From contig CAZLQF010000002.1 of the NCBI GenBank assembly GCA_964561545.1, positions 100,139-164,138 of the forward strand: DNA of 64,000 nucleotides, in the 5' to 3' direction. Within the stretch, counting starts at the first letter, position 1; each line of letters opens with the position of its first letter. The position numbers and the translations under genes were made by a program. Shown piece after piece: positions 32,701 through 41,366 of this stretch. The notes under the pieces were generated by a model. That model was not told where the DNA came from. It saw only the letters and a list, made by a program, of their open reading frames with translations, and did not search any database. Source of the stretch: CAZLQF01 sp964561545. GTDB lineage: Bacteria > Bacteroidota > Bacteroidia > CAILMK01 > CAYYUA01.

Positions 32701-34518
32701 ATGGCGCTATTCGGCTCTTCATACAATGTCTTTAACCTGATTAATCGAATACTGGCTTTATTAGAGCATCGCCAAAAAAAGCGATTGTGGGTTTTAACGG
32801 GCCTGAGATTCATTGCAGGGGTGGCCGAAATTGTTGGTTTGGCAGGCGTTATTCCCTACATCTTAATGGTGGCAAGACCCGAAAGCATTCAGGAATATCC
32901 CACGTTAAATGCCTTTTATCAATTTCTTGGTTCCCCGGATATAAACGAGTTTTTGATCATCGTTTTGCTGATCTTACTGGTTTTTTTCACCCTTAAAAAT
33001 ATGTTGATTTTTCTCGTTGATCATTTGCAGGCTCGTTTTACCTTCAATATTGCAACGCACTTGGCTCATCGCCAAGCCAACTACATCCTTCATGAGGATT
33101 ATCCATTTTTTCTAAGCCATAATTCCAACCAGTTGGTTCATCAGACCAAGACCATCCCAACGTTGTTTTCAAAGGGTGTCTTGTTACCCCTTCAATTGGT
33201 ATTGGGAGAATTTCTGATGATTGCTGTTATATTTTTGATCGTAGCCTATTTAAACTTAAAGATCTTACTTGCCTTGGCTATAACCCTACTGCCCTCGGTT
33301 TATATCGCCTACGCTGCCATTAAAAACAAAATCAAAAGATTGGGAGAAGAACGCGACCAATGGCAGCCTCTAAGTCACCATAGCATGCAGCAAGCTGTTA
33401 AGGCATTTACCTTGGTCAAGCTTTACAATAAAGCCCGTTTTTTCGTTAACAGGTTCGTCAAAAAACAGGACCAAATCCATCAATACGATATTAGCATAGA
33501 AACCCTTTCCTACATTCCTAAGAAAGCGGTGGAAATGGCGGGCTTGGTAGGCATCCTGATTTTATCATTTTTCACCCTTTTTATTTACCAAAATCCAGAA
33601 CAACTGTTTCTATTTCTAAGTACATTTGCCACTGCTTCTTATAAACTTATGCCGTCCATTAATCGAGTCTTTGATGGATTTATGAAAATAAGGGGCCATT
33701 TTTTTACATTACATCCGCTTGAAAATGCCTTGTATCGAGCTCCTAAAAGCCAATCACCTGATCATCAAGAAAAGGGGTCCATTTCATTTAACAAAACCAT
33801 TGCGCTGGAAAAAATAAGCTACCAGTTTAAGGATGCTGAACTCCCGGTTCTCCAAGACCTTGACCTTGAAGTAGAAAAGGGTGAGCTGATGGGCATTGCC
33901 GGCAAATCCGGTTCAGGTAAATCCACGTTAATGTTCCTTTTAATGCGTTTTTTGGCGCCTCAAAAAGGTTCAATGAAAGTAGATAATGTAGTTATCAATG
34001 AAACCAACCATGATGAATGGCAGCAACTACTGGGATTTGTAAGGCATGATAATTTTATATTAGAAGACACCCTTGCGGCAAACATTGCTTTTGGCCTGAA
34101 GCCTGAAGATTATGATACCAACAAATTGGAACAAGCGATAAGGCATGCTTCGCTGACATCTTTTGTGGAAGAATTACCACACGGCATTAATTCAACCTTA
34201 AAAGAAGACGGCCAAAATCTATCCGAAGGCCAAAAGCAGCGAATTGCTATTGCAAGAGCCCTTTACCATGATGCAGAGGTCTTTTTCTTTGATGAAGCCA
34301 CCAATGCCCTGGATCCTGAAACAGAGCGGGAGATTTTGCAGGCCATTCAAACATTGAACAAGGCCGGAAAAACAATTTTCATTATCAGTCACCGGTTAAG
34401 TACTTTGCAACTTTGTAACCGGATTGTATACCTTGACAATGGTACCATCAACAGCCAATACGATTACCAATCATTAAAAAAATTATTGAACCAAGGTGTA
34501 ACACCATCTTCTACTTAA
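32701..34518 (+). CDS. ABC exporter (fused permease and ATPase)
   Basis: A 605-aa half-transporter of the MsbA/PglK-like type: about six TM helices in residues 20-335, then an ATPase domain. Walker A GKSGSGKST near 401, signature LSEGQKQRIAIARAL near 507, Walker B VFFFDEATNALD near 527 and an H-loop in IISHRLS. Such homodimers flip lipid-linked glycans or export lipids and peptides. The next gene (16 bp downstream) encodes a CpsB-type phosphatase linked to capsule/exopolysaccharide export. A polysaccharide or lipid-linked oligosaccharide substrate is therefore the best guess. Confidence 0.9.
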   Translation: MALFGSSYNVFNLINRILALLEHRQKKRLWVLTGLRFIAGVAEIVGLAGVIPYILMVARPESIQEYPTLNAFYQFLGSPDINEFLIIVLLILLVFFTLKNMLIFLVDHLQARFTFNIATHLAHRQANYILHEDYPFFLSHNSNQLVHQTKTIPTLFSKGVLLPLQLVLGEFLMIAVIFLIVAYLNLKILLALAITLLPSVYIAYAAIKNKIKRLGEERDQWQPLSHHSMQQAVKAFTLVKLYNKARFFVNRFVKKQDQIHQYDISIETLSYIPKKAVEMAGLVGILILSFFTLFIYQNPEQLFLFLSTFATASYKLMPSINRVFDGFMKIRGHFFTLHPLENALYRAPKSQSPDHQEKGSISFNKTIALEKISYQFKDAELPVLQDLDLEVEKGELMGIAGKSGSGKSTLMFLLMRFLAPQKGSMKVDNVVINETNHDEWQQLLGFVRHDNFILEDTLAANIAFGLKPEDYDTNKLEQAIRHASLTSFVEELPHGINSTLKEDGQNLSEGQKQRIAIARALYHDAEVFFFDEATNALDPETEREILQAIQTLNKAGKTIFIISHRLSTLQLCNRIVYLDNGTINSQYDYQSLKKLLNQGVTPSST

Positions 34519-34533
34519 ATTGAAAGCGACATT

Positions 34534-35283
34534 ATGAACATCTTCAAAAACATATTCAAGAAAAAAGAAGCCCTTAATTTTCAGGATATACCCCTGAATG
34601 TAGATTTTCATTCCCACTTGCTACCGGGCCTTGATGATGGCGCCAAGGATCTTGATGAATCCATTAAACTTATTAAAACCCTGAATGAGGAGTATGGATT
34701 TGAAAAATTTTTAACCACGCCACACGTTATGACCGGTGTGTACCAAAATAACCCTGAAACGATCAACAATGCACTGGATCGGGTAAAAAAAGGGTTAAGA
34801 GACCATGATATCCATGTAAAAATTGAAGCTTCAGCAGAGTATTACATCGATGAATACCTTGAAAATAAAATTCAAAGTGACGAGATTTTACCATTTGCCG
34901 GTAAATATGTGTTGGTAGAAACCTCATTCATGGACGAACCTTTAAACCTTTACGATATTTTCTTCAAATTGAAGTTGAAAGGCTATAAACCGGTTTTTGC
35001 TCATCCGGAGCGCTACATGTACTTAGCCAATGATTTTGAAAAATTTCGGGATTTGGTAGATAGAGAAGTGCTGATCCAAATAAACCTTGGTTCACTGGCA
35101 GGCTTCTACTCACCGGGGGCTAAGAAAATTGCTGAGGATTTGATCGATCAGGGTTTGGTCCATTTAGTTGGATCGGATATTCATAGCATGAACCAAATCA
35201 ACCTTTTTGATGAAGTAACCAAGACCAAAGGCTTCAGAAAACTTAGAGACCTCGATCTATTGAACAATTCTTTGATGGATTAA
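34534..35283 (+). CDS. CpsB/CapC-type tyrosine-protein phosphatase (PHP fold)
   Basis: A 249-aa manganese-dependent phosphatase of the PHP superfamily. The metal ligands are in VDFHSHLLPGLDDGAKD (His26, His28), FLTTPHVMTGVY, IEASAEYYID, KPVFAHPERYMY and LVGSDIHSM. Family members dephosphorylate the tyrosine-rich tail of the capsule/EPS kinase (Wzc/CpsD) and so regulate chain length and export. No Wzc-type kinase is in this window. It is in an operon with the ABC exporter. Confidence 0.92.
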   Translation: MNIFKNIFKKKEALNFQDIPLNVDFHSHLLPGLDDGAKDLDESIKLIKTLNEEYGFEKFLTTPHVMTGVYQNNPETINNALDRVKKGLRDHDIHVKIEASAEYYIDEYLENKIQSDEILPFAGKYVLVETSFMDEPLNLYDIFFKLKLKGYKPVFAHPERYMYLANDFEKFRDLVDREVLIQINLGSLAGFYSPGAKKIAEDLIDQGLVHLVGSDIHSMNQINLFDEVTKTKGFRKLRDLDLLNNSLMD

Positions 35284-35487
35284 ATATAGCCGTTTTTAAT
35301 GGGTTGTAAAATAAAAAGACAAAAAGCCTTTAAGCAAAAGAAAGCGTTATAGATAATAACCAAACACTAACATTGCCTTACTAAGCGTAATGTCATATTA
35401 AATTGCATTTATCCTTAAGCCTTTATTTTCATGGTTTAAAAGGGCGATAACCTCAAGTCACATTCAGGTTCTAATTCAAAGTAATGT

Positions 35488-36915
35488 TTAAGTTACGGTA
35501 CTCACTTTAATCATGTTGGTACGTTGCTTTTCGTGAATGGGCATGCTGGCTGTATTAACAACTACATCGCCCGGGCTAACGCAATTTTTTTGTTTAAGAA
35601 TATTGATGACATCTTCAAAAGTTTGATCCGTACTAATGAATTTATCGTAATAAAAACCACGAACCCCCCAAACAAGATTTAAGGTATTCAATAAAGTCTT
35701 ATTATCTGAAAAGATAAAAACATGAGATTTGGGCCGGTGACTGGATATTTTAAAGCCAGTATAACCTGACTTGGTCATGCCAAGAATAGCATTAGCTTTA
35801 ACCTCATGTGCCATTAAAACCGCATTTTGGCATATGGCATCGGATAAATGGGTTGAAGAATCTGGAGAAATGTCCTTGATTACGCCATAGATTGATTCTT
35901 CTTGTTCTACATGGCCAATTATCTTTTGCATGTGGCTCACCACTTCCAATGGATATTCACCGATAGAGGTTTCACCACTTAGCATAAGGGCATCAGCTCG
36001 GTCTAAAACGGCATTGGCGACATCATTACTTTCAGCTCGGGTAGGTTTGGGGCTGTTGATCATGCTTTCCATGATCTGAGTCGCAATAATCACTGGCTTA
36101 GAGGCCTCAATGCCTTTGTTCAGAATTCTCTTCTGTACCATTGGTAATTTTTCAAATGGAATTTCTACGCCCAAATCTCCTCTTGCTATCATAACGCCAT
36201 CGGTGGCATTGATTATGGAATCAATATTCTCAATGGCCCTGGGTTTTTCAATTTTGGCAATAACTTTGGTGAACTTGTCCTCCTTGTTAATGATCTGTTT
36301 AAGATCTAGAATGTCTTTTTCTTCACGCACAAAAGATAGAGCAATCCATTCCACTTCTTCATCTAATAAAAATTTAAGATCCTTATGGTCTTTGTCAGTT
36401 AATGAAGGAAGGGATACTTTGGTATTGGGTAAGTTAACCCCTTTGTAATCCGTAAGAATACCACCGTGAATCACCCTTGCTTTGGTTTTATTGATGTGAT
36501 TGGTTTCGGTAGCCTGAAGCGTTATTTTACCATCATCTATAAGAATTTGATCGCCTTCTGCGACATCCTTTGGAAATTCTTCATAATTGATGAAAAGTTC
36601 ATCTGAATCATTTTTCTCAGTCGTAAATGTTACAAGGTCCCCGTCTTTTAACTTCAATTCGTGATCTTTTACCGGTCCAATACGCAATTTTGGACCCTGC
36701 AAATCTCCAACAAGGCATACATGAAAATTATTTTCCTTGTTGATCTCCCGAATAAGCCGTATTACCTCGCGGTGCTCTTCATGGGTTCCATGCCCCATGT
36801 TAAGGCGAAAGACATCCACACCCATGGCAACCATTTCTTCCAAAATAGGTTTTTCTTTGCATGAGGGGCCTATTGTAGAAATGATCTTTGTTCTATTAAA
36901 AGTTGGATTGATCAA
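35488..36915 (-). CDS. pyk: Pyruvate kinase
   Basis: A 475-aa glycolytic enzyme making pyruvate and ATP from phosphoenolpyruvate. It begins FNRTKIISTIGPSCKEKP. Catalytic features: LNMGHGTHEEH, GDLQGPKLRIG, KIEKPRAIENID (Lys), VMIARGDLGVEIPFEKLPMVQK (Glu/Asp metal ligands) and NDVANAVLDRADALMLSGETSIGEYP. The C-terminal regulatory domain is present and ends IHEKQRTNMIKVSTVT. The RTKIISTIGP start is normal. It overlaps the end of the upstream IPExxxVDY gene by 20 bp, so the two are co-transcribed. Confidence 0.97.
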   Translation of the reverse strand: MINPTFNRTKIISTIGPSCKEKPILEEMVAMGVDVFRLNMGHGTHEEHREVIRLIREINKENNFHVCLVGDLQGPKLRIGPVKDHELKLKDGDLVTFTTEKNDSDELFINYEEFPKDVAEGDQILIDDGKITLQATETNHINKTKARVIHGGILTDYKGVNLPNTKVSLPSLTDKDHKDLKFLLDEEVEWIALSFVREEKDILDLKQIINKEDKFTKVIAKIEKPRAIENIDSIINATDGVMIARGDLGVEIPFEKLPMVQKRILNKGIEASKPVIIATQIMESMINSPKPTRAESNDVANAVLDRADALMLSGETSIGEYPLEVVSHMQKIIGHVEQEESIYGVIKDISPDSSTHLSDAICQNAVLMAHEVKANAILGMTKSGYTGFKISSHRPKSHVFIFSDNKTLLNTLNLVWGVRGFYYDKFISTDQTFEDVINILKQKNCVSPGDVVVNTASMPIHEKQRTNMIKVSTVT

Positions 36916-37339
36916 TGTTTAGAAATTTTTCGGGTTTAAAAGATTTGGAAGGAACAGGAAAAACCATTTGAATGATATTGATCGATTTCAATTGTTGTTC
37001 TATGGAACCCATCAAAGTATCAAAATTACGACCTTTTATTAAAAATAAGTAGTCAGCATCTTTAAGTTTAGGTAAAATTAATTTACCCTGATTTTTATTG
37101 ACCACAAGATATGCTTCAATGCCATTTTGCTGATCATTGTAACCATATACAGTAGATTGCTTTAGCGTAATTTCTTGGTTCTTTTTTTTGATAACATCGT
37201 CATCGTCATTGATTTTTTGAAGGTTATAACTCAAAGCTTTGTTGATGAAGTAGGACAACCTATAGCCATGCTCTGGTGAACTGATCCCCCAAATCATACC
37301 ATCAAATTCAACATTGGTTTCAAGCCTAATTCGCTTCAA
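36896..37339 (-). CDS. IPExxxVDY family protein
   Basis: A 147-aa member of a small Bacteroidota family usually located before pyruvate kinase, as here. Features: FDGMIWGISSPEHGYRLSYFINKALSYNLQKI near the N-terminus and DADYLFLIKGRNFDTLMGSIEQQLKSINIIQMVFPVPSKSFK at the end. The signature IPE-xxx-VDY is degenerate here: SPEHGYRLSY aligns instead. No signal peptide; the role is unknown. It overlaps pyk by 20 bp and is divergent from acpP. Confidence 0.85.
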   Translation of the reverse strand: MKRIRLETNVEFDGMIWGISSPEHGYRLSYFINKALSYNLQKINDDDDVIKKKNQEITLKQSTVYGYNDQQNGIEAYLVVNKNQGKLILPKLKDADYLFLIKGRNFDTLMGSIEQQLKSINIIQMVFPVPSKSFKPEKFLNIDQSNF

Positions 37340-37423
37340 ATTTTTCTTTTTAAAAGATTTTATATTTTTGCACCCGAATTTAGGAATACAAGTCAGGAGT
37401 TCTAACGTAGCTTTTAAAAATTT

Positions 37424-37431
37424 TATTTTTG
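37424..37431 (+). promoter_or_regulatory. Candidate promoter for acpP-fabF-rnc
   Basis: TATTTTTG at 37424-37431, 57 nt before the acpP ATG. A second identical octamer lies at 37363-37370, so there may be two start sites. Neither has a clear -33 TTG. Confidence 0.5.
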
Positions 37432-37487
37432 TTTGAAGAATCTTACAAAAACTATGTTATTTGCAAACCTTTAAAAAATGAAATATA

Positions 37488-37742
37488 ATGTCAGATATTG
37501 CATCTAAAGTAAAATCTATTATTGTCGAGAAATTGGGGGTTGATGAAAGCGAAGTGACTCCTGAAGCCAGTTTTACCAATGACTTAGGGGCTGACTCTCT
37601 TGATACTGTTGAATTAATTATGGAATTTGAAAAGGAGTTCAATGTATCCATTCCTGATGAACAGGCTGAAAACATCACCACTGTAGGTCAAGCCATCGCT
37701 TACCTTGAAGAGCAGCTCAAGAATGATCAAGAAAGTAATTAA
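37488..37742 (+). CDS. acpP: Acyl carrier protein
   Basis: An 84-aa, highly acidic carrier of fatty-acyl intermediates. The 4'-phosphopantetheine site is Ser37 in NDLGADSLDTVELIMEFEKEF. Four-helix length is typical. It starts the conserved acpP-fabF-rnc cluster, 18 bp before fabF, and is divergent from IPExxxVDY-pyk. Confidence 0.98.
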   Translation: MSDIASKVKSIIVEKLGVDESEVTPEASFTNDLGADSLDTVELIMEFEKEFNVSIPDEQAENITTVGQAIAYLEEQLKNDQESN

Positions 37743-37760
37743 TCCTTTATAAATTACCGG

Positions 37761-39014
37761 ATGAAATCCAGAAGAGTAGTAATAACAGGATTAGGTGCCC
37801 TAACCCCTTTGGGCAACGATTTACCGTCTTATTGGAATGGATTGAAACAGGGGGTTAGCGGAGCCAACTCTATCACTAAATTTGATGCAAGTAAATTTAA
37901 AACCCAATTTGCTTGTGAGATCAATGACTTCGATCCAACAGACCACTTTGACCGCAAAGAGATCCGGAAAATGGATCCTTTCTCTCAGTATGCCATGGTG
38001 GTATCAGAAGAAGCTGTGCAAGATGCCGGTATTGACTTTGAGCAAATAGATAAAAACCGCGCAGGTGTAATATGGGGTTCAGGCATTGGAGGTTTAACAA
38101 CCTTTCAGGACGAAATAACCAAATTTGCTCAAGGAGATGGAACCCCTAAATTCAATCCTTTCTTCATTCCGAAGATGATTATTGACATAGCAGCAGGTCT
38201 AATTTCTATTAAATATGGCTTACATGCAGTGAACTACGCCACCGTTTCTGCTTGTGCATCTTCATCCAATTCTATTGCTGAAGCTTTTCAATCCATACGT
38301 ACCGGACGTGCTGATCTTATTATTACCGGAGGGTCAGAGGCCTCTGTAAATGAAGCTGCCATTGGCGGTTTTAATGCCATGCGCGCCTTATCACAACGCA
38401 ATGATGAGCCCCAAAATGCGTCAAGGCCTTTTGACAAAAGCCGGGACGGTTTTGTTTTAGGAGAAGGAGCAGGAGCTTTAATTTTAGAAGATTTGGAACA
38501 TGCCCAACAAAGGGGAGCTAAGATTTATGGAGAAATAGCAGGCTGTGGCATGTCAGCCGATGCTTATCACCTTACAGCTCCTGAACCGGACGGAACAGGT
38601 GCCACCCTGGTCATGAACAATGCGCTTGAAGATGCTGAATTGGATTATTCCGATCTTGATTACATCAACGTGCACGGGACCTCCACGCCACTTGGAGATG
38701 TCGCAGAATTGAAGGCCATAAGAAATGTGTTTGGCGATGAAGTTTTCAATTTAAACATCAGTTCAACAAAATCCATGACAGGCCATCTGCTTGGAGCCGC
38801 TGGTGCTATCGAGGCACTTGCTTGTATACAAGCGATCAATCAAAACATAGCTCCGCCTACCATCAACGTGGAAGAAGCTGATGATGAGATAGACCAACGC
38901 TATAACCTCACCTTTAACAAAGCCCAGAATAAAGATATAACCGCTGCTTTAAGTAACACTTTTGGTTTTGGGGGCCACAATGTTTCTATCATTATTAAAC
39001 AATTTGAAGAATAG
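37761..39014 (+). CDS. fabF: Beta-ketoacyl-ACP synthase II
   Basis: A 417-aa condensing enzyme that elongates fatty acids on ACP. The catalytic Cys165 is in TVSACASSSNSIAEA; the two His are in INVHGTSTPLGD (about 305) and STKSMTGHLLGAAGA (about 342). The N-terminus RRVVITGLGALTPLGND and the C-terminal SNTFGFGGHNVSIIIK are canonical. Its 3' end overlaps the rnc start by 35 bp, which couples the two genes. Confidence 0.98.
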   Translation: MKSRRVVITGLGALTPLGNDLPSYWNGLKQGVSGANSITKFDASKFKTQFACEINDFDPTDHFDRKEIRKMDPFSQYAMVVSEEAVQDAGIDFEQIDKNRAGVIWGSGIGGLTTFQDEITKFAQGDGTPKFNPFFIPKMIIDIAAGLISIKYGLHAVNYATVSACASSSNSIAEAFQSIRTGRADLIITGGSEASVNEAAIGGFNAMRALSQRNDEPQNASRPFDKSRDGFVLGEGAGALILEDLEHAQQRGAKIYGEIAGCGMSADAYHLTAPEPDGTGATLVMNNALEDAELDYSDLDYINVHGTSTPLGDVAELKAIRNVFGDEVFNLNISSTKSMTGHLLGAAGAIEALACIQAINQNIAPPTINVEEADDEIDQRYNLTFNKAQNKDITAALSNTFGFGGHNVSIIIKQFEE

Positions 39015-39738
39015 CTGCTTTAATTTTCTCCGTAATTTAACAAGCCTTTGGAAAGAGCCATTTGATTTTAAAGCACGCTTGGCCAAACATTTTAAGTTTA
39101 ACCCAGGCCGCGCGGATTATTACCAAACCGCTTTCACCCACCGCTCAAGTCAGGTTACCGATTATCCAGCTTACACAGGGCCTAATAATGAAAGATTGGA
39201 GTTCCTTGGTGATGCTGTACTGGGGCTTGTGGTAGCGGAGTATTTGTTTTACAAATTTCCTGAACGTGAAGAAGGCTTTTTAACGGATATGCGATCCAAG
39301 ATCGTTAATAGAAGTCAGCTTGAACAGGTCGCCAAAGATCTTGAGTTTGAAAAATTTATCGTTTATGACAAAAGCCTGGATTTGAATTTTTATGCTCCCG
39401 TTTCCCTGTATGGTGATGCATTTGAGGCTTTTTTCGGAGCCATGTTTTTAGATAAAGGATTTGTTTTTACGCAGTCTTACTTATTTCAAGTACTCGATCA
39501 GCACCTTGACTTAAACGAGCTTTTACAAACAGCAATCAACTATAAAAGTAAGCTGATTGAATGGTGCCAACAGCAGAACAAACAGGTAAATTTCTCGGTC
39601 AATGATAACCAAGACGCCAACAATTTTAAAGCTGTAGTTAAGATTGATGGTAAAAAATCAGGAGAAGGAATAGCTACTCGTAAAAAGTTCGCTGAGCAGG
39701 AAGCTGCCAGGGATGCTGTAGAAAAATTGGCTATCTAG
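38980..39738 (+). CDS. rnc: Ribonuclease III
   Basis: A 252-aa double-stranded-RNA endonuclease for rRNA and mRNA processing. The catalytic motif is NERLEFLGDAVLGLVVAEYLF, with YGDAFEAFFGAMFLDKG supplying the second acidic cluster; AFTHRSSQ precedes them. A dsRNA-binding domain occupies the last ~70 residues (SKLIEWCQQQNKQVNF ... GEGIATRKKFAEQEAARDAVEKL). The ATG at 38980 is preferred; a GTG at 38962 would extend the protein by six residues. Both lie inside the end of fabF. The 8-bp overlap at the 3' end is with a convergent gene. Confidence 0.96.
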   Translation: MFLSLLNNLKNSCFNFLRNLTSLWKEPFDFKARLAKHFKFNPGRADYYQTAFTHRSSQVTDYPAYTGPNNERLEFLGDAVLGLVVAEYLFYKFPEREEGFLTDMRSKIVNRSQLEQVAKDLEFEKFIVYDKSLDLNFYAPVSLYGDAFEAFFGAMFLDKGFVFTQSYLFQVLDQHLDLNELLQTAINYKSKLIEWCQQQNKQVNFSVNDNQDANNFKAVVKIDGKKSGEGIATRKKFAEQEAARDAVEKLAI

Positions 39739-40363
39739 ATACCGTTTTTGCTTTCTGGTTAAATTCCTGGATTTCCTTAAAGGCACTTATTGGTTCAATA
39801 CTATCCCAAATGGCTCCCATAACGACAGTACCAGAAAATCCAAGTAACTTGGATTCCTGAATACGACCTTTCGTTACCCCTCCCAAAGCATAAACAGAGG
39901 CATTGCTCTTTTTTAAGGCTTTCTCGAGATTCCCCCAATCATAATGGCTCTTGAATCTTTTCTTGGACTTGCTTTTGAACACATTCCCCAACATCACATA
40001 ATCAAAAGCCATGCTCTTAAAAGTTAAATTATTAGTGTTGTAATAGGTGGTACTAATTTTTAATTTGGGATGGAATAGCTTGTAATATGCCAACACTGGC
40101 CAATTAACAAATGGATTTTTTTTATCCTTTTTTGTGACGTGTATTCCCCTTAAATCAAATTCTGTTGCCAATTTATAATGCGAGTGAATGGTAATTTTTT
40201 TATAGTACTTGGCCGGTATATCCTGTATGAATTCCTTTAATTTGGTGTAGCTTATAGCTGGTTTCCGAATATGTAAATGCTGCATTCCGGCTTTAAAAAG
40301 ATCTTCGATAATTTGATGTTCATTTTCCTGGATTTCAGGCTTGGTTAAAACCACTAACTTCAT
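39731..40363 (-). CDS. Thiamine-phosphate synthase family protein (ThiE/TenI)
   Basis: A 210-aa TIM-barrel protein. AGMQHLHIRKPAISYTKL near the N-terminus and TIHSHYKLATEFDLRGIHVTKKD (residues about 78-100) match the ThiE/TenI phosphate and pyrimidine sites. FDYVMLGNVFKSKSK and VYALGGVTKGRIQESKLLGFSGTVVMGAIW complete the barrel. The Arg/Lys (HIRKP) occurs in both ThiE (HLRQK-like) and TenI. No other thi genes are here, so a TenI-like aminase-related role is as likely as synthase. It overlaps rnc by 8 bp at the 3' ends. Confidence 0.85.
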   Translation of the reverse strand: MKLVVLTKPEIQENEHQIIEDLFKAGMQHLHIRKPAISYTKLKEFIQDIPAKYYKKITIHSHYKLATEFDLRGIHVTKKDKKNPFVNWPVLAYYKLFHPKLKISTTYYNTNNLTFKSMAFDYVMLGNVFKSKSKKRFKSHYDWGNLEKALKKSNASVYALGGVTKGRIQESKLLGFSGTVVMGAIWDSIEPISAFKEIQEFNQKAKTVSR

Positions 40364-40525
40364 AATGTGGGTACTTTATGCATTAAATATTATTGAACAT
40401 TGCTAACAAAGTTAATTTTTTGTTAAAATTAAACCGGCTTATGACGATTGATTATTTAATATGATGGCTACGTTAACAGCATTAAATAAATATTTTTTTG
40501 TACTACCATAAAAACAATAATTTAC

Positions 40526-41128
40526 ATGAACAACAATAAAAAAAGAATTGCCCTTTTTGCTTCCGGCACAGGAACCAATGCAGAACAATTAATGAATTAT
40601 TTTTCGGGCCATCCCTCTATAAATGTAGCATTATTGTTAAGTAATAAAAAAAATGCTGGTGCTTTAGAAAAAGCAAGGAGACGCGGGATTTCAACTTATG
40701 TTTTTAGTAAAAATGCCCTTTATAACCGTCAGGATGTGTTGCAAGTGCTCCTAAGGGAGCAAATAGATTTGATCGTGCTTGCCGGATTTATGTTACTTGT
40801 GCCTGAATTGATCTTAGCGCATTTTAAAAATTCTGTTATTAACATTCATCCAGCTTTGCTACCTCATTTTGGTGGAAAAGGCATGTATGGTAAAAAGGTT
40901 CACGAGGCCGTATTGGCAAATGGTCATCAAGAAACAGGAATCACCATCCACTATGCCGATTCGCAATACGATAAAGGACCCATAATTTTTCAAAAAAAAT
41001 GCCCTGTTGACCCACAATCAGATACGGTAGCAAGTATTGAAGCAAAGGTCCATGCATTGGAATATAAATATTATCCTCGCGTGATCGAGGCTGTAATTTT
41101 AGGTAAGGATTTGAGCTCAATCGAATAA
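40526..41128 (+). CDS. purN: Phosphoribosylglycinamide formyltransferase
   Basis: A 200-aa enzyme of purine synthesis that formylates GAR with 10-formyl-THF. It has FASGTGTNAEQLMNYF (phosphate loop), LAGFMLLVPELILAHF, INIHPALLPHFGGKGMYG with the catalytic Asn/His, and GITIHYADSQYDKGPIIFQ with the catalytic Asp. It stands 238 bp before purH; the two may or may not share a transcript. Confidence 0.96.
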   Translation: MNNNKKRIALFASGTGTNAEQLMNYFSGHPSINVALLLSNKKNAGALEKARRRGISTYVFSKNALYNRQDVLQVLLREQIDLIVLAGFMLLVPELILAHFKNSVINIHPALLPHFGGKGMYGKKVHEAVLANGHQETGITIHYADSQYDKGPIIFQKKCPVDPQSDTVASIEAKVHALEYKYYPRVIEAVILGKDLSSIE

Positions 41129-41366
41129 AGGACCAAAAAAGCTCATTGAATCTTGGCATTATTGAAGTGATGATCATTAATCGGGTTTTTAAAGTCACCT
41201 ATTATTTTATTAAAAGGAAAGTTGGACCACCTAATCAATAATCTTAATCAATAGAGCTCTGAACCGATTCCTTATTTTTTTATCATCGCTTATCAAGACT
41301 CCCAAAATTGAGCTTGTTTTTTTCATAATTTTGAAATTCTTAAAAAAGCAGTAAAGAAGGTAAAAA